Assembly: GCA_008931825.1 (NCBI GenBank)
Contig: QXVZ01001515.1
Coordinates: forward strand, 40,258-97,709
Direction of reading: 5' to 3'
Length of the DNA stretch: 57,452 nt
From: Phallusia fumigata
Lineage: Eukaryota > Chordata > Ascidiacea > Phlebobranchia > Ascidiidae
The position numbers were made by a program, and so were the translations under genes. A model generated the notes under the pieces. That model ran no database searches, was not told the origin of the DNA, and saw nothing but the letters and a program-made list of their open reading frames with translations. Of this stretch, positions 1-12,896 are shown piece after piece. Each line of letters opens with the position of its first letter. Position 1 is the first letter of the stretch.

Positions 1-506
1 TTTTTATCAACCGGGGTCAAAAGTTACAGTGCGCAACCACAGATCCATCTATCATGTGTGCAAATTTAAAGAAATTTAAGGACATTTTTTAACAATTTAA
101 CGAAACAGCAAAACTCCTTAATGAAAAGGGACTCATAACAAACAGGATTTGCACTAACTCGTCGCGGGAAATGACTGCATTATTGCCGTAAATCTATTTT
201 CACCCAGTCACCGCCAACTGCATTACAACCGGAGCCGTACTCACTGCGTTCACGTATTTAACCAAGGCGTTAACGTATTTTAATGTATGACATAATTTTA
301 GGTTGCCATCCCACACAATTCAGACCATGGTAAAAATTGTCTTTGTTTTGTAATTACGCCTAAAATGCATTGGTAATTTCGGTTATTGCCCCAAACAGTT
401 TTTATACCATGCTTTCGATCGGAAACATTTAGCTAATTAATACGACAACAAGTTCATGGCCTTGTATAAAAGCACTGAGCGATAGGACATTTAATATTTC
501 ACTTAC
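1..506. other. Left edge, non-coding as far as visible
   Basis: This stretch follows the donor site of the last recognised RREB1-like exon and is presumably intron. The exon that completes the split finger and the final fingers of RREB1 were not found here and are probably left of the window. Confidence 0.4.
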
Positions 507-3500
507 TTGTTAGTAAAGGGTACACCACATAGAGAACAGTGCCAAGGATGAGGAATGTTATGTTCTTCGATGTGCTCTTTCAGCTCATCGACTTGCTTAA
601 AAATTCTTTTGCACACTCCACACACAAAGTGAGTGCACTGCGTAAAAATACCAAACCGTATGAAATCTTGACCATCAGAGGTGCCTCAACTACGTTACCG
701 TATCCACTTTATTTTTAAAGGATTTGTTGTTTTTGTGTTAGTTTGTCTTGTGTTTTATTTTGGTAAAAGTATTTTGCAACAATGCCCCAGTTTAGATCGC
801 AAATATTTAAAACGGCGGCAAAATACGTACTTGTTTGTTACAAGAACGGTGCTTTATATTTGGCATGCTTTTTTAAAAGAACCGTTCTTTTCCCATATTG
901 AGTTGCGAAATTGTCTTATTTAGAAAAATGAAAAAAATTGTTGTTCTGGATGTTGTGCGTATCATAGCTATGTACCAATGGATCAAAAAACGATTTTCCC
1001 TCTCCGTTTTTTAATCCTATTTTCTTTTTTCATTTGGCATGTTTATTCATGTTTTGTCGGTAACCTTGCTTCTACAGTAAATACCTTGGATCTTCTGAGA
1101 TCATGTTCTCTGGTTTTAGGCGGTGCGGGTTTCGGTTCCACAGGTTGTTCCACAGCTTGGCCCAACTAAGTAAAACTTTTGTTTATATGTGGAAACAGCT
1201 AACACAGATCATATTTCAATTCTCCAGGTAACATGAACGACCAAAATACAGATCTGAACACGCTACTGTTGCAAGATACACGCCAGGATTTTTGTACTAC
1301 CGTTACACATTTCCTCACTCTATTGAGGCACCGTTTAAATCCCTTATAACTAACAACACCAAATAAGTTTCAAATGAAGTGTTTTAATCCGGATATCGAT
1401 TTTGTTTTATGAATTATAATTTGCTCGAACATAAGATACCTTTCGTTTCGCAGCAACTCGTTGGCTCCTCCATAGCGGTGGTGACGTGTGAATTTTTAAA
1501 GCTTTTGACAATTGCTCTGTGCTCGGTTTGACGTCGGCGTTCTGGGAAAACAAAGAGTTGAATATATAAGGTAAAAGATTTGAAAAAAACCACGGTCATT
1601 AAAAGGTATTTTGTAAACTACCAACAACACAAACGGATCGCGACCAGCAAACGACTTTATTTCAAACAAATATAACCGACTTCGAACTTTGTGACCTGGT
1701 TGAAAAATTGCCGTAAACAAGACGGAAAGATCTGCTTTCACCAAAGTACACTATTTATTCCCGGGCGATTAAATTCCCACATAGCATCTTGAATATCGAA
1801 AAGTTTTACAACAAACATCGACATGGTCTGTTACATCAGACAATTTTGCAAACCTTATTCGATAAAATTGTTAAAAGCTTGTAATTATTTCATTGGCTGA
1901 CGTTTTCGGACTTCAGTTAACAGACAAGTTAAAACTAAACTTTGTGAAGACAACTTCTACCGTTTTTTCTTGTCGCTTTTTGGCAACCGGTGATTCTTGT
2001 GGTGTTTCGTCCTGTGAGTTTTCGGGCGAGTTGTTCAGTCGCTCGATAAGTTGCGCGAAGTTGGTGCGATGTCGAGAAATGTGATGTTGCTGTTGAACAT
2101 GGCGAGCAGCATTGTTACGCTTCGTGAAACCCACAGAGCAAATAGTGCACTTGAAAGCCTGGAATACAGAATTGTACTCTGAAGCAAACCAGTTTTAACC
2201 AATACAAATACTGTTCCGGTTGCTTATTTCTCTGTGACGTTTGTCGTACAATTTGGCATAGCTACCTGGTAAACATTTTGATGCAGCCGTAACAACATCA
2301 AAATAGTTTAAACTATCAAATAAGGGTTCAGAATCGCTGGTTTGTATGGTGATGGGGCAAGAAAAGTTGCTAGTCTGTGTTTTACCTTATTCGGTGTTAA
2401 TGCCACTGGACTTTCGCTCGCACTTGGTGTTTCAATCTTTTCTGGTTTAGATGGTTTGGATGCTTGAGGACTTGATTTTGTTTCATCTTCATCTTCATCT
2501 TCCAGGGTTGTGGTGACATCCGGTGGAATAACAGGAGTGAGTGGGATTGCAACAGGTGTTGGTGCTTTATCAATCTTCACCAACAAAGACTAAAAGAAGA
2601 ACGCAAACATTTTTACACTAAAAGCAGAAATATTTTACCCCTAACAACCGAGAATCCCAAACACAATATGTAAATTTTTAACATCACATTTATTGCACAT
2701 ATTACTCTTACCGAGCCCATTGCTTCCACTAAAGGTAAATACAATCGAGTACATCATGTGTACGAAAGATAAACTATAACAAATATCATGGCATATCGCT
2801 AATGTAGGGCGCTGTCATCACACCAATATACCGTCGTGATATTTTTGACAACACAACAGTGTTATACACTCAAATGTCTAAAGGGAACTTGAGGTAACCT
2901 ACCCGGAAATTGGCGTCATCTTTGGTGATGCTGTGTAGGCGATGCAAATGACGAACAACATTGGATCGGTTGGCGAACAAAACCCCACATAATCCACAAC
3001 TGAATCGCTGCCATGTGGAGTGTATTTAGTCATCACCAGTCAGTTTCAATATTTTAAAAAATTGATGGAGCAGCAATAGAATGAAATATGAAACAAAATA
3101 CCAATATTTTTGCCACCCCGAAGAACTAACAGTGCTGCAGCAGCCTTTTTTAACAATCATGGTTCCTAATTAACAACAACTATAGGCACAAACTGCTGGT
3201 ATACCTTGTTTGTTGTGTCTGCATCCTTCTTTAGCTGGGATTCAGGTTGAGGGCTAGAGTTTTTTGTTTCGACAATTTCACTTCTGTCTAGATCTTCCTC
3301 TAGCGTTTCTTCCGCCTTAAGCAAGTTTAACCGCATTTTACCGACCTTCCAGGAACAAAGTAGTCTACATTCAGGGCGTTTGAAGGCCAGGGTTTTAAAT
3401 TAACTCGTTCGTACGCGCCATGAAGCATTGAAGCCACTATATCGCAGTAATAGTGAAGCAAAAAACGTCCAATAACAACCGCAACCCAATGTAGCTTAAT

Positions 3501-6500
3501 ATCAACAAAAATATTCCATCACGACACATTTCAATGCTAGAATGTCTGAACTACTAACATACGTGTAAATACTGTACTTGAACAATTGCAGAAACTTACA
3601 TGAGTATTTGGTTCATCGTCTTCGTTCACTTCTTGTTCCGGATTAGCGAGAGTTTCTTCAGCTTCCGTTACCGCGTATTCCTGCTGCTGTCGTGGTGTGA
3701 GGGCTATCAACACCCTGTGTCGCTCATCAGCATCTCGTGAAACGTTGTGACGTCGGTAGGCGTGACGTAATAGGTTGGATCGTGTTGTGAATCTCATGGA
3801 GCAGCGCGCGCACATGTATGGCTGCAAATGAATGAACTAGCTTGGTAAACATCACTTAATTTTTTTGTGTGTTGAAATGCAAATACAGAAGTTTACACGG
3901 AAGGGGAGAGGACGACTATCAGACTTTAAATATCCCCTTATTTAAAACGATCCCCAGGTTAACATGGATCCAACCTATCTTAAATACAGGTTTAACATGA
4001 ATTTGACATCGCAGATTAAAGCCTTCAAATTTACTATTTTCACATACTTTTTCATTTCACCTTTTTTGTAACACCGTTAGTAACCCTCTGCTAACGTTTA
4101 GCTTTTACTTACTAATCTAGTTTCATTTGTTTTCTGTTTAGTACTTGTGAAATTCGCGACGAGTTCTACGCATTTTATCTGTTTACAACATGGCGCCCTT
4201 TGAGTGAAACCAGTTTGAAGTAACTTAGACGCTGGTAGCTGAAGTTCGGCGATTGCAGATTTATAGGCAACTTTAGGCAAAACACAGAATTAAGCATATG
4301 GGGTAAAGGTTTTCTTACTTTTTCTTCGGATAAATACTTTTTCTTCGGATATAGACCTACATTTCCTTTTTGGACTAACCTTTAATCCTGTGTGTGTCAT
4401 AATATGTCTTCGTAATGAGGAAGCCCAGGGAAAAGTTTTATCGCATTTTGGACACTTTCTGCTGCGAAATTGGGAGCGATTTCCGAGAAAGCGGTTTTTT
4501 CTTTCTTCAAAAGCTACNGAACAAAGTCCACTAGTTTTTTGATGCTGGTTAGATCTGAGGACGCCTCCTTCTCATGAATCTCTGTAAAAAGTGGTAAGAT
4601 AACATAAAAAATGAGCAAAATTTGCATTTTTAAGCAATTACATAGGGTAGACCGAAACGTACGAAGATTACCAAAGATAGGGAGTTTTGCAGAAATTTAA
4701 ACTTGTTTTTTGGTTGTAAAGTTTCAAAAACTTCACAAGTAGGTGAAAGCCAACAAGCGTTCTCTCTCAAACACTTTTATTATTAACAATGTCTCTTTTC
4801 AGGTTATTTCCTTTTGATCAAGTAATAAGGCGTCGCTTTACCTCTTAGCGGATTGCGTCGGTAAGACTCAATTTTTTTGGTTTCTACGCAACCGTAGTGG
4901 TAAGTTAAAAACACATTTAAAGTGCACACTACCATCGTCTGACTGATTAGGCTCTTCAAATCCTTTGTTTTGTTCGGATGAATTAAATTTTGTGGTTTGA
5001 CGGGACTCAATTTTTTCTTCGTCTTCAGCCGAAGCAATTTCACTTTCCCATTTTCCATCTGCGTACATCTGCACTAGGTCATGATACGCAGCACCTACAC
5101 ATAAGCATACAAGAGCGTTCTCCATATTGCCATTGCACATACACTACAACCCAACAGATGATATTTTTCACATGTACTATTTTCATTTATTACATTGTAT
5201 GTGTATTTAATACCCGCATTATATTGGGTTCCTAATTTGGCATTTTATACTATAACTGTTTGGGAAGGTATAAACGTTTGTCCCACACACATGCAATTTC
5301 TAATTGGTAGTTTGTTAGTAGGTCGTGGTCAGTTTAAGATTTAGAACGAAATATTTCAACGAAAAGTAAATAATCTTTTAGAATCCAACTAAGTCAAAAG
5401 CATGATTTAAACCCCCATAGCCAAACACAAACAGATAGGTGATTGCTGTGTTTAAATTGTTACGTTTTTCGGGTCTGTGAGTAAACCGATAGGTCAACTG
5501 AGTTCAGAGGAATCACATTTAACCCGGGTCAACAACAAATACATGGCGGTATGGTGAACACTAAACCTTCATCCTTGATGTCGTCGTTTTTCCAGCGTTG
5601 TTCAACGCATTCATTAGATTCCGAATAGGCATTAGAATCAGCGACTACATCTCTGCTTGCAAATGATGTCTCAGCATTTATGGATGCGTTCATTGCATAG
5701 CTTTTCCTGCTGCTTGGAAGCGATGTAGACTTACGAATCGCATTGTCAATAAGCAGTGAACTAGCCGATGCAAGGAGACTCACAAGAGTTGACGACATTT
5801 TACGAATGTCTTTTGTGTCCTTTTTGTATTCTAAAAGAAAACAGGCAATAAAGCAACGCGCAGAACAGTGGTTACAGTGATACAACATATCCTGATACTT
5901 GCGCTTTTCAAAAAACAATATTTCGAAAAATCCCTTCTATGATGGCGCAGATTTTTTCTTTTGAACCAGTCGTCATAGCAACAATTTTATCTATCCCGTT
6001 AAGCCGTTCCCTGTAAACTACACATTACTGAACGCAATAAAACGGCACAAAGTGTTATATCTATGAGGACGTTAAGGGTAAATGCAAGTGTATCGAGACA
6101 ACATCAACGATCGGCACACAGGAAACCAAACCAACCTCAAAGGACGCAAATAATGCTGTTTTAAAATCGTTTTAAACATTAATTAAGTCCTACGGACTCT
6201 GGATTTTGTTTACGTTTTCACCAAACTACCGGAAAAGGGGCGACTGCCGCTATTTTTAATTCCCTATTTCGGCCTCGCTATGTCACCAAACTTGTTTGCT
6301 TTTTGGTTTACGTTTCATATCGTGACGTTCTTAGCTTCGGACGGAATATAAAATAAATAGAAATGCCGTTCCGGCACAATACATATACTTTTACGACCCA
6401 GACAAACAAGTTTAACGTTAAACAAAGTTGTTTTCTGTTTTGCTGATACATTACGGACAAACTGTAACATAATTAAAGACATTATTTTAAAATACTTTGC

Positions 6501-9500
6501 ATTCGAATTATCTGTTGGTTTTCAACTGTTTTAGATTTTTTGAATTAGATTTCTAAATGAACGAACATTGTTTTTACCTCCGATATCCATAGTCTCCAGT
6601 ATTTCGGAATAATTATCATGAAAGTGATCGCGCAACTTTTGAGCTGTGTCGCTATAAGCTTGGATTTGCTGAAGGGGGATAAGACGAGGAACTTTTACAG
6701 GTCGCGGGGCTGATTGCATTGTAGCTCGTCTCTTTTGTGGTATTTTCGGTGACTGCAACAGAGACTGATTTTTGTTTGCAGGAAGGATACGGACATTGCT
6801 TGAAACACCACTTACTATCAACACCGCCTTGGTATTTCCAAAAATAGTCTTTCCGGTCGCAGTTAAACCTTCTAATGTTTGAACGCGCGTCCCTGTGTTC
6901 GAGGTCGAGGTTGGCGCTGCATTTAGGAAATCAAAGTAAAATGGCGTACAAGACTACAACATGTTGTGACTACATAACTAAAATACAATTTTTTCACGCG
7001 TAATAAGTAAAAAAACTGGCGAATTTACAATTTACAAGCCGTTTACAGCAACCAGATAAACAAAACACGGGAGTAGCTTTTTAAAAATTGTGTGGAGATC
7101 GAGCAAGGACTTAATTTTCTCCAAACTCTCTTCTGCTTCCCCTGCAACGAAGAACCAATTTATAACTTACCCTGTTGATGTTTACCCTGCAGATATTCGG
7201 CGGCGGAAAACACACACGAGATCATTTCATTAGCCCCCTTTCTGCTAAACACACCATGTTTATCCATAACATGACGGGCACCGTTACTTCGTGAACTAAA
7301 CATTGCTCTGCACATCCGACAGCGAAACCTAAAAATACATTTCAAACAATTACTTATTACAACGTGTATTTATTCATGTACATAAGTCGTTGCATAAGGG
7401 GTAAGCAAAAACACAAAATCAAACTGGTGTTTAGCACGCATTTTTCAGCATACGCACCGAAACAAACGCTCCCGGGAAGTAGGGACATGCTGCTGTGCTG
7501 GATAGGTTTCTCCACCTGATCTTGCCTGTTTTAGTAAATCCTGATCACACTGGACCTGTATGAAAGATAAGTTTTTATTCACTGTTTTTGGTGACTGAAA
7601 ACACATGTGCATATGTACCGATGATTTGACATCTAACTCCGTGTCGACGTCGCCTTGGTGGCGTTTACGGATGTGTCGTTCACAGTTTGCTTTGGTTGTG
7701 AACGCCAAGCTACAAAACTTACACGAGTAGGGACGTATTCCGGTGTGAGTCCTTTGGTGCCTGTTTATTACAAAAATCTGTGACGATTGTCCGATGAGTA
7801 ACGCAAATCTATTACACCGCAAAAAGTAAAAATTTGTGTGACCAATATTAAGAGCACTTTTTGAAAGAGATTGTTTTTAAATTTCTTCGAACGTTTGTCC
7901 AATTTTTAAAACATATTTTAACAAACCTTAAAATTGTACTTTTTTCAAATGATGCATAGTCACACAAACGACACCAGAAAAGTTTCCTTCCATTTGATGA
8001 TGTGCGAACTCCAATTCCGCAAGTTGTTCCGGCTCGGTGGGCATCTACTGCACGATTTGACGCAAATTGTTCTCCGCATATCATGCATGCACAGTTCACA
8101 TTTGTTTTTATTATATTTGCAATATCTGCAAGGGTAATGTGCAGCTTGTAGCTTACGGTTGGGCAACGTTTTTGACGTGGCCCACCTCAATAATTTCTCA
8201 ACAATTATCTCGCATGCAAGTGCCACAGCACGAAGTGAGAATTTTCTGCATTAGGAAGCACAAATAGCGAAAAGTATCTACTACACTGCTAGAAATCTCC
8301 CGATTCAAATATAAAATGGCCAACCAAGTACAAACAATAAAAATATAAGATGGAATACTATTTTTAAATGGTATTATGTACCAGAGATGGTTTGTGGCTT
8401 AGTTGTAGCTGAACGTGAGAGTTTGTATGGATCTTTCAATATAAACAAGGAAAGTTCAGCTTAACTTTACTGTCTGATGAAATGTAGACAATAGAAAAAC
8501 TTTTTCTGTTGTTCTGTTTTCATCAACCGACTATAGGTAACACACAAATAGGCCAAAGCAAATTTTGCATGATATATGCCGATACATGTCAACTAAATCT
8601 GTACAGTTTTTGAACACAGTATTAAACTTTACCTTTGTTAGTTACAGAGTAGCTTTCTGCAGATGGCATAGATGTGTCCTCAGCCCCTAGAACCGGTTTG
8701 CAGCGTAAAAGTTTCATTTTCAATGGAGGTCGAATAGTTGACTCTGTTTTACAAAAATATCATTAAACTGTAAGCAAACAATTCATCCATATTTAAAATA
8801 TATACATGAGAACTTGATTCAAAAACTGCATCAAATGTTCCTTAGAATAAAACAAAACTTATTCTGTTCTACCTGATTCATTTGTACACCAATTGGTTTG
8901 AGTGTTGTTGTTACGTAGCCATTGAGGTACACCAAGGTAGGCAACCAGTGGGGATGTACGAATTGATGGGTCATCAACACCATAAGCACAGGGCTTGTTT
9001 GCACATGAAGCATCTGTGAACAATTGCTTGTCAAACATCAGCTTCACACACACCTATAAATTTTTGCACAAACCTTTACTCTCTGCCAAACTTTTAAGTT
9101 GCAAGGCTTGCATAAAATTGCGGGACATTAAACCATTTAGAAAACTTGATGGGTTGTTTGAAGCACTTGTTGTATCAATGCTTACACCGAAACTAATTCT
9201 TTCACTATTAAGAATGTAAGTTTTTCCAGATATAGTAAGCTTGGGAAATGATAAGTTTCCATTGGATGTTGAATGACCATGTTTCATGTGAAACTTTAAC
9301 ACAAACAAAGTGGGAAACAGAACATCACATTTTTTGCACATAAAAAAATGTCTTCGGTCTTTTTCTGTGAGTTGATGTTTTCGTTGAACACACATGTTCT
9401 AAAAATATTTATTTGGTTATCTTAGTGTTAGGTGAAAACAACATTTTTTTCAGTTCTTTCCTTGGCATACGTTTACCTCAGCTATGGCTGCAAATTTTTT

Positions 9501-11259
9501 GCATGTAAAATCAATGAATGCCAAGTCACTGAAACCAGTTGGTACACTTCCCACATTTCTTTTGATATTTTGAACCTGAAATAAACTTGAATCATCTGTA
9601 TATTTTTCTTCGCCATGGTAATGTACTTGATGAGCAACAAATGCTGATCTTCTGCTAAATCCCAAGTTGCAAATTAAGCACCTGAATAAAAATGTGCCGT
9701 TGGCATGGAACGTACTACTAACAACATATTGGTAAACAACATACAGATACAATCATAAATAATTACTTTAGTTCTGGAGTTCCATGAATTTCTGTGTGAG
9801 TAAGCAGCCCATATCTGGACATAAATGTCTTGAAACATATGGGACATGTCAACTCCTCTTCACAAGATAATTTCCTGCCCTTGTCAAGTAGATTTCTTCT
9901 GTGTTTCTCAGAGTTGCTTTGACTCTGTTTGAAATTACATTGGCATGCAACAATTATTTTACGTAATTTGAATAACTTTGCACATGCATTCTTACCAGAA
10001 GAGAAATGGATGGTTTAACATCATTTTCCACACCTGGAGTTTGTGTCTTTGATATTACTTTTGCGCGTATTCGAGCAGAAAATCGTTTGCTTTTTGGTTC
10101 TGCTTCATCAGAGGATTTGCTGTAGTTTGACAAGCATCTGCAACAAATACATTTGGCTGTTTGATTACAATTAGCCTTTTTACACTTACAAAGTCTTCTA
10201 TTATCACACTTACAAAGTTTTAACATCTCCTGATGGTGACTTTCGAACAGCTTCCTCTCCAGGGGTTTCACCTTAAAAAAATTTTATAACATACAATGAC
10301 CTATGCAGACCAGTTCACACTATGTTTATATTTATACCTTTACTACCATTAGGACAGTGACTTGTGTTGCTATGTGAGATGCTATATGCTTTCAACCTAA
10401 TTAAAAACAAGAACCAGATAAAAAATGGCAATGTATGGAAACATTCTGTACTGTTTGTAAAGACTAACCCAATTGGTACCCTTTCATTCTGTAACAAAGA
10501 TTTTGGGGAAGATGACTTTGAATCTTCTTCATCATCCACTGCTTTAACATACATTTGACATGTTTATGGGTAATTTTAAATGTATAGACAAAACTTACAG
10601 TGGGCACAAGCAAATGATAAACTTGAAATATCCTCATCATTTTCAGTTTGGCTATAACTTGATGGTGAATTGCCTGCATTAAAAAATATGCAATCAACAA
10701 CATGCACAATGGATGGAGTAAGCTGTGGATGGTGTCATATCAGGAGTTTTTGCGACGCCATTTGAAGCGTAGCAGTAAACCAGTCAGTGTTTCCTGAATG
10801 CTGAGATGGAGGTGTGGTGGAAGCCGATCCTATTGGCGAGCAAGTCGCGCGCGCACTGCTCATCCAACGCACACAATTCATCACTGATAAAGTGAAACGA
10901 AGCGCGCTCTTTGTACAGACGGAGAAATGGAACGTACGACTTGCGTACATGTGTGTGCGTGCACGCGCGAGAGAAGACTTCTCTCGACGCTTCTGTCACA
11001 ACGCTGCTTCACACAGAAGGCTTGCTCTTTAGTCAAAGATCCAAGCAGAGCAACCAAACGGGAACTAAGCTGTTTTATGGCTACTATGCAAGTAGGTACA
11101 GTAGCTCATTATTACACTTGTAATTACAACCAGACATAGTATTTACACTTTTGAGGTTACACAGTGCCATGAAACACAACTTTCAAGCTCAAGTAAGAAA
11201 AAAACTAAACATTACGTACCTCCAACTTTGCATGGCGCAGATTGTTTGCGGCGAGACAT
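507..11259 (-). CDS. RREB1: RREB1/hindsight-like C2H2 zinc-finger transcription factor, 24 exons, 3' end beyond window
   Basis: DNA-binding nuclear regulator. Exons in transcript order: 11220-11259, 10599-10673, 10480-10538, 9996-10271, 9767-9924, 9477-9681, 9186-9398, 8873-9053, 8633-8743, 7927-8125, 7619-7760, 7458-7555, 7171-7328, 6578-6916, 5567-5830, 4933-5094, 4380-4581 (contains N 4518), 3600-3821, 3205-3345, 2903-3007, 2386-2589, 1961-2158, 1085-1165, 507-637. Phases agree at the junctions, giving about 1320 codons; human RREB1 is near 1690. Diagnostic matches to RREB1 are the finger CPICFKTFMSRYGLLTH, the linker GFSDLAFIDFTCKKF, DIANIIK before the central finger trio, RHQRTHTGIRPYSCKFC with FTTKANCERHIRKRH, and CPKCDKTFPWASSLRRH. 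At least 13 C2H2 units are visible. The start MSRRKQSAP and a Cys-rich exon 4 replace the three N-terminal fingers of vertebrates. The last visible finger (CSLCGVPFTNK) is cut by an intron, so the gene continues left of the window. Some exon choices (2-3, 15-16, 23) rest on splice phase only. Confidence 0.85.
4518..4518. other. Assembly gap (N) inside an RREB1-like coding exon
   Basis: A single N interrupts the exon 4380-4581. Read literally, the frame hits a stop immediately after the N. Upstream the frame reads ...LVDFV, and the open frame resumes as VAFEERKNRF directly after the gap. The N therefore has to stand for 3k+2 bases, so it is not one unknown base. Confidence 0.7.
5140..5310. repeat. 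Dispersed repeat copy shared with 29275-29455
   Basis: It contains the blocks acatacactacaac, an acatgtac core, attgggttcct and a tail with caatttcta, in the same order as at 29275-29455. It lies in an intron of the RREB1-like gene, while the other copy lies in an intron of the INPP5E-like gene. No coding potential is seen. It is probably an old short mobile element, family unknown. Confidence 0.5.
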
Positions 11260-12059
11260 TTAGGCAGCTGACTGTCGCTTTTAGAAAATGTTGTCAAATG
11301 TAGAACCGATACGTTGCTGCTTTTCCAATAAAACGGTTGTAAGGTTCTTTTCTAAATCCAATAGCGAAATAAACGTCCCATGATTGTTTGTTACCTTTTG
11401 ACTTAAATCCGATATGTTATCCAACACGTAGTGATCACCCTCTTTGTCCTGCTGCTGCGTCCTTGAAGCGCTTCTCTGCCAAACAAGCACAAGGGAGCCG
11501 GCGGCGGTAATGCGCTCTGTGAGCCTGGCGTGTACTCAACGTCCTCTTCCATCGGTCTTTTCTCTTTGTCTTTCTCTTTTTTCGCAACCCAGTGTTCACA
11601 TGGAGGAGATCACATGACCCAGTGTCGCCTCTCAGTACAGTCATCCTTATCACATACGTGACACAGTTGCGCCAACATCCGTGTGTTGCTTTGCTGCTGA
11701 TCAAATCTGTCGTGACCAAATTCCCAACCATTCGTGCAAAGCCATGCATGTGTCTTTTAGTGGAACAAGTATGCATGTCCTGAAGTGTTAACTTTGTAAG
11801 TGATGATCATAGCTTGTGCTTGTGTTGTGTCCGCGCTGGGGTTGTATGCGTGTGTTATTGAAGTTGCGTCTGTGGGCGCAAAAGTAAATAGATGTGAGGG
11901 TGAAATGATAGTTAAACCGACGTGTGCAATTTTTAGGAAGGCAAGCTTCCTGATGGTGGTGACCCTCTAAGTTACGACCTGTCATTGCCACTATTAAGCT
12001 ATTACACTTTTGTCCATGATTTGCAGACCTAGAATTTGGCCCGTTTGACACAAACTGCA
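11260..12059. promoter_or_regulatory. Shared head-to-head intergenic region between RREB1-like and BRAT1-like start codons
   Basis: About 800 bases separate the minus-strand ATG at 11259 from the plus-strand ATG at 12060. The arrangement suggests a bidirectional promoter plus both 5' UTRs. I see no clear TATA box at a useful distance from either start. The right part (from about 11823) is repeated after the N at 12360. Open frames on the minus strand here are Arg-rich or antisense and have no recognisable domain. The promoter role is inferred from layout only. Confidence 0.35.
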
Positions 12060-12896
12060 ATGGACAATGTCGCGTATGATTTTGCAAAACAACTTGCTTA
12101 CATAAATAAAATTTTAAAATATCTTGCAACTTCTACCAAATGTGTTGAAGATGACACAAGTTTTGGAAGGATTCTGCAGTCAATTAAAGTTGTTCTAAAT
12201 CACAGCCAGACTGAAGGTTAGTAACTGTATGCTTCTGTTCTGGGATGTACTGTAGGAGGAAATTTGCTTTTTAAGCAGACACAAAAAATTATAGTTGAAA
12301 GAAGTGTTAACTAGTTGGTAGTTATACACTATAGTCGTTTGCACAAATTACAGCATATTNTGTTGTGTCCGCGCTGGGGTTGTATGCGTGTGTTATTGAA
12401 GTTGCGTCTGTGGGCGCAAAAGTAAATAGATGTGAGGGCGAAATGATAGTTAAACCGACGTGTGCAATTTTTAGGAAGGCAAGCTTCGTGATGGTGACCC
12501 TCCAAGTTACGACCTGTCATTGCCACTATTGAGCTATTACACTTTTGTCCATGATTTGCAGACCTAGAATTTGGCCCGTTTGACACAAACTGCAATGGAC
12601 AATGTCGTGTATGATTTTGCAAAACAACTTGCTTACATAAATAAAATTTTAAAATATCTTGCAACTTCTACCAAATGTGTTGAAGATGACACAAGTTTTG
12701 GAAGGATTCTGCAGTCAATTAAAGTTGTTCTAAATCACAGCCAGACTGAAGGTTAGTAACTGTATGCTTCTGTTCTGGGATGTACTGTAGGAGGAAATTT
12801 GCTTTTTAAGCAGACACAAAAAATTGTAGTTGAAAGAAGTGTTAACTAGTTGGTAGTTATACACTATAGTCGTTTGCACAAATTACAGCATATTAA
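11823..12896 (+). repeat. Direct duplication of BRAT1 exon 1 and flanks around an N gap (probable uncollapsed haplotypes)
   Basis: Bases 11823-12359 and 12361-12896 are near-identical direct copies that meet exactly at the N at 12360. The second copy carries a short indel near 12487 and a few substitutions. One of these changes residue 5 of the predicted protein from Ala (12060 copy) to Val (12595 copy). Both copies keep the ATG, the open exon and the same donor site. The layout fits two allelic contig ends placed side by side, not a true tandem duplication. Confidence 0.8.

Noticed and set aside
10138..10213. Apparent 76-base intron (gtaagt ... gttgcag) inside RREB1 exon 4
   Set aside because: Splicing it out puts the following sequence in a frame with an early stop. 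Reading through keeps the frame open and joins in phase to the next exon.
11435..12129. Arg/His-rich and Gln-rich open frames on the minus strand, also 12329-12664
   Set aside because: They are antisense to the BRAT1 first exon and its flank, have no recognisable domain, and the second is simply the duplicate of the first across the N.
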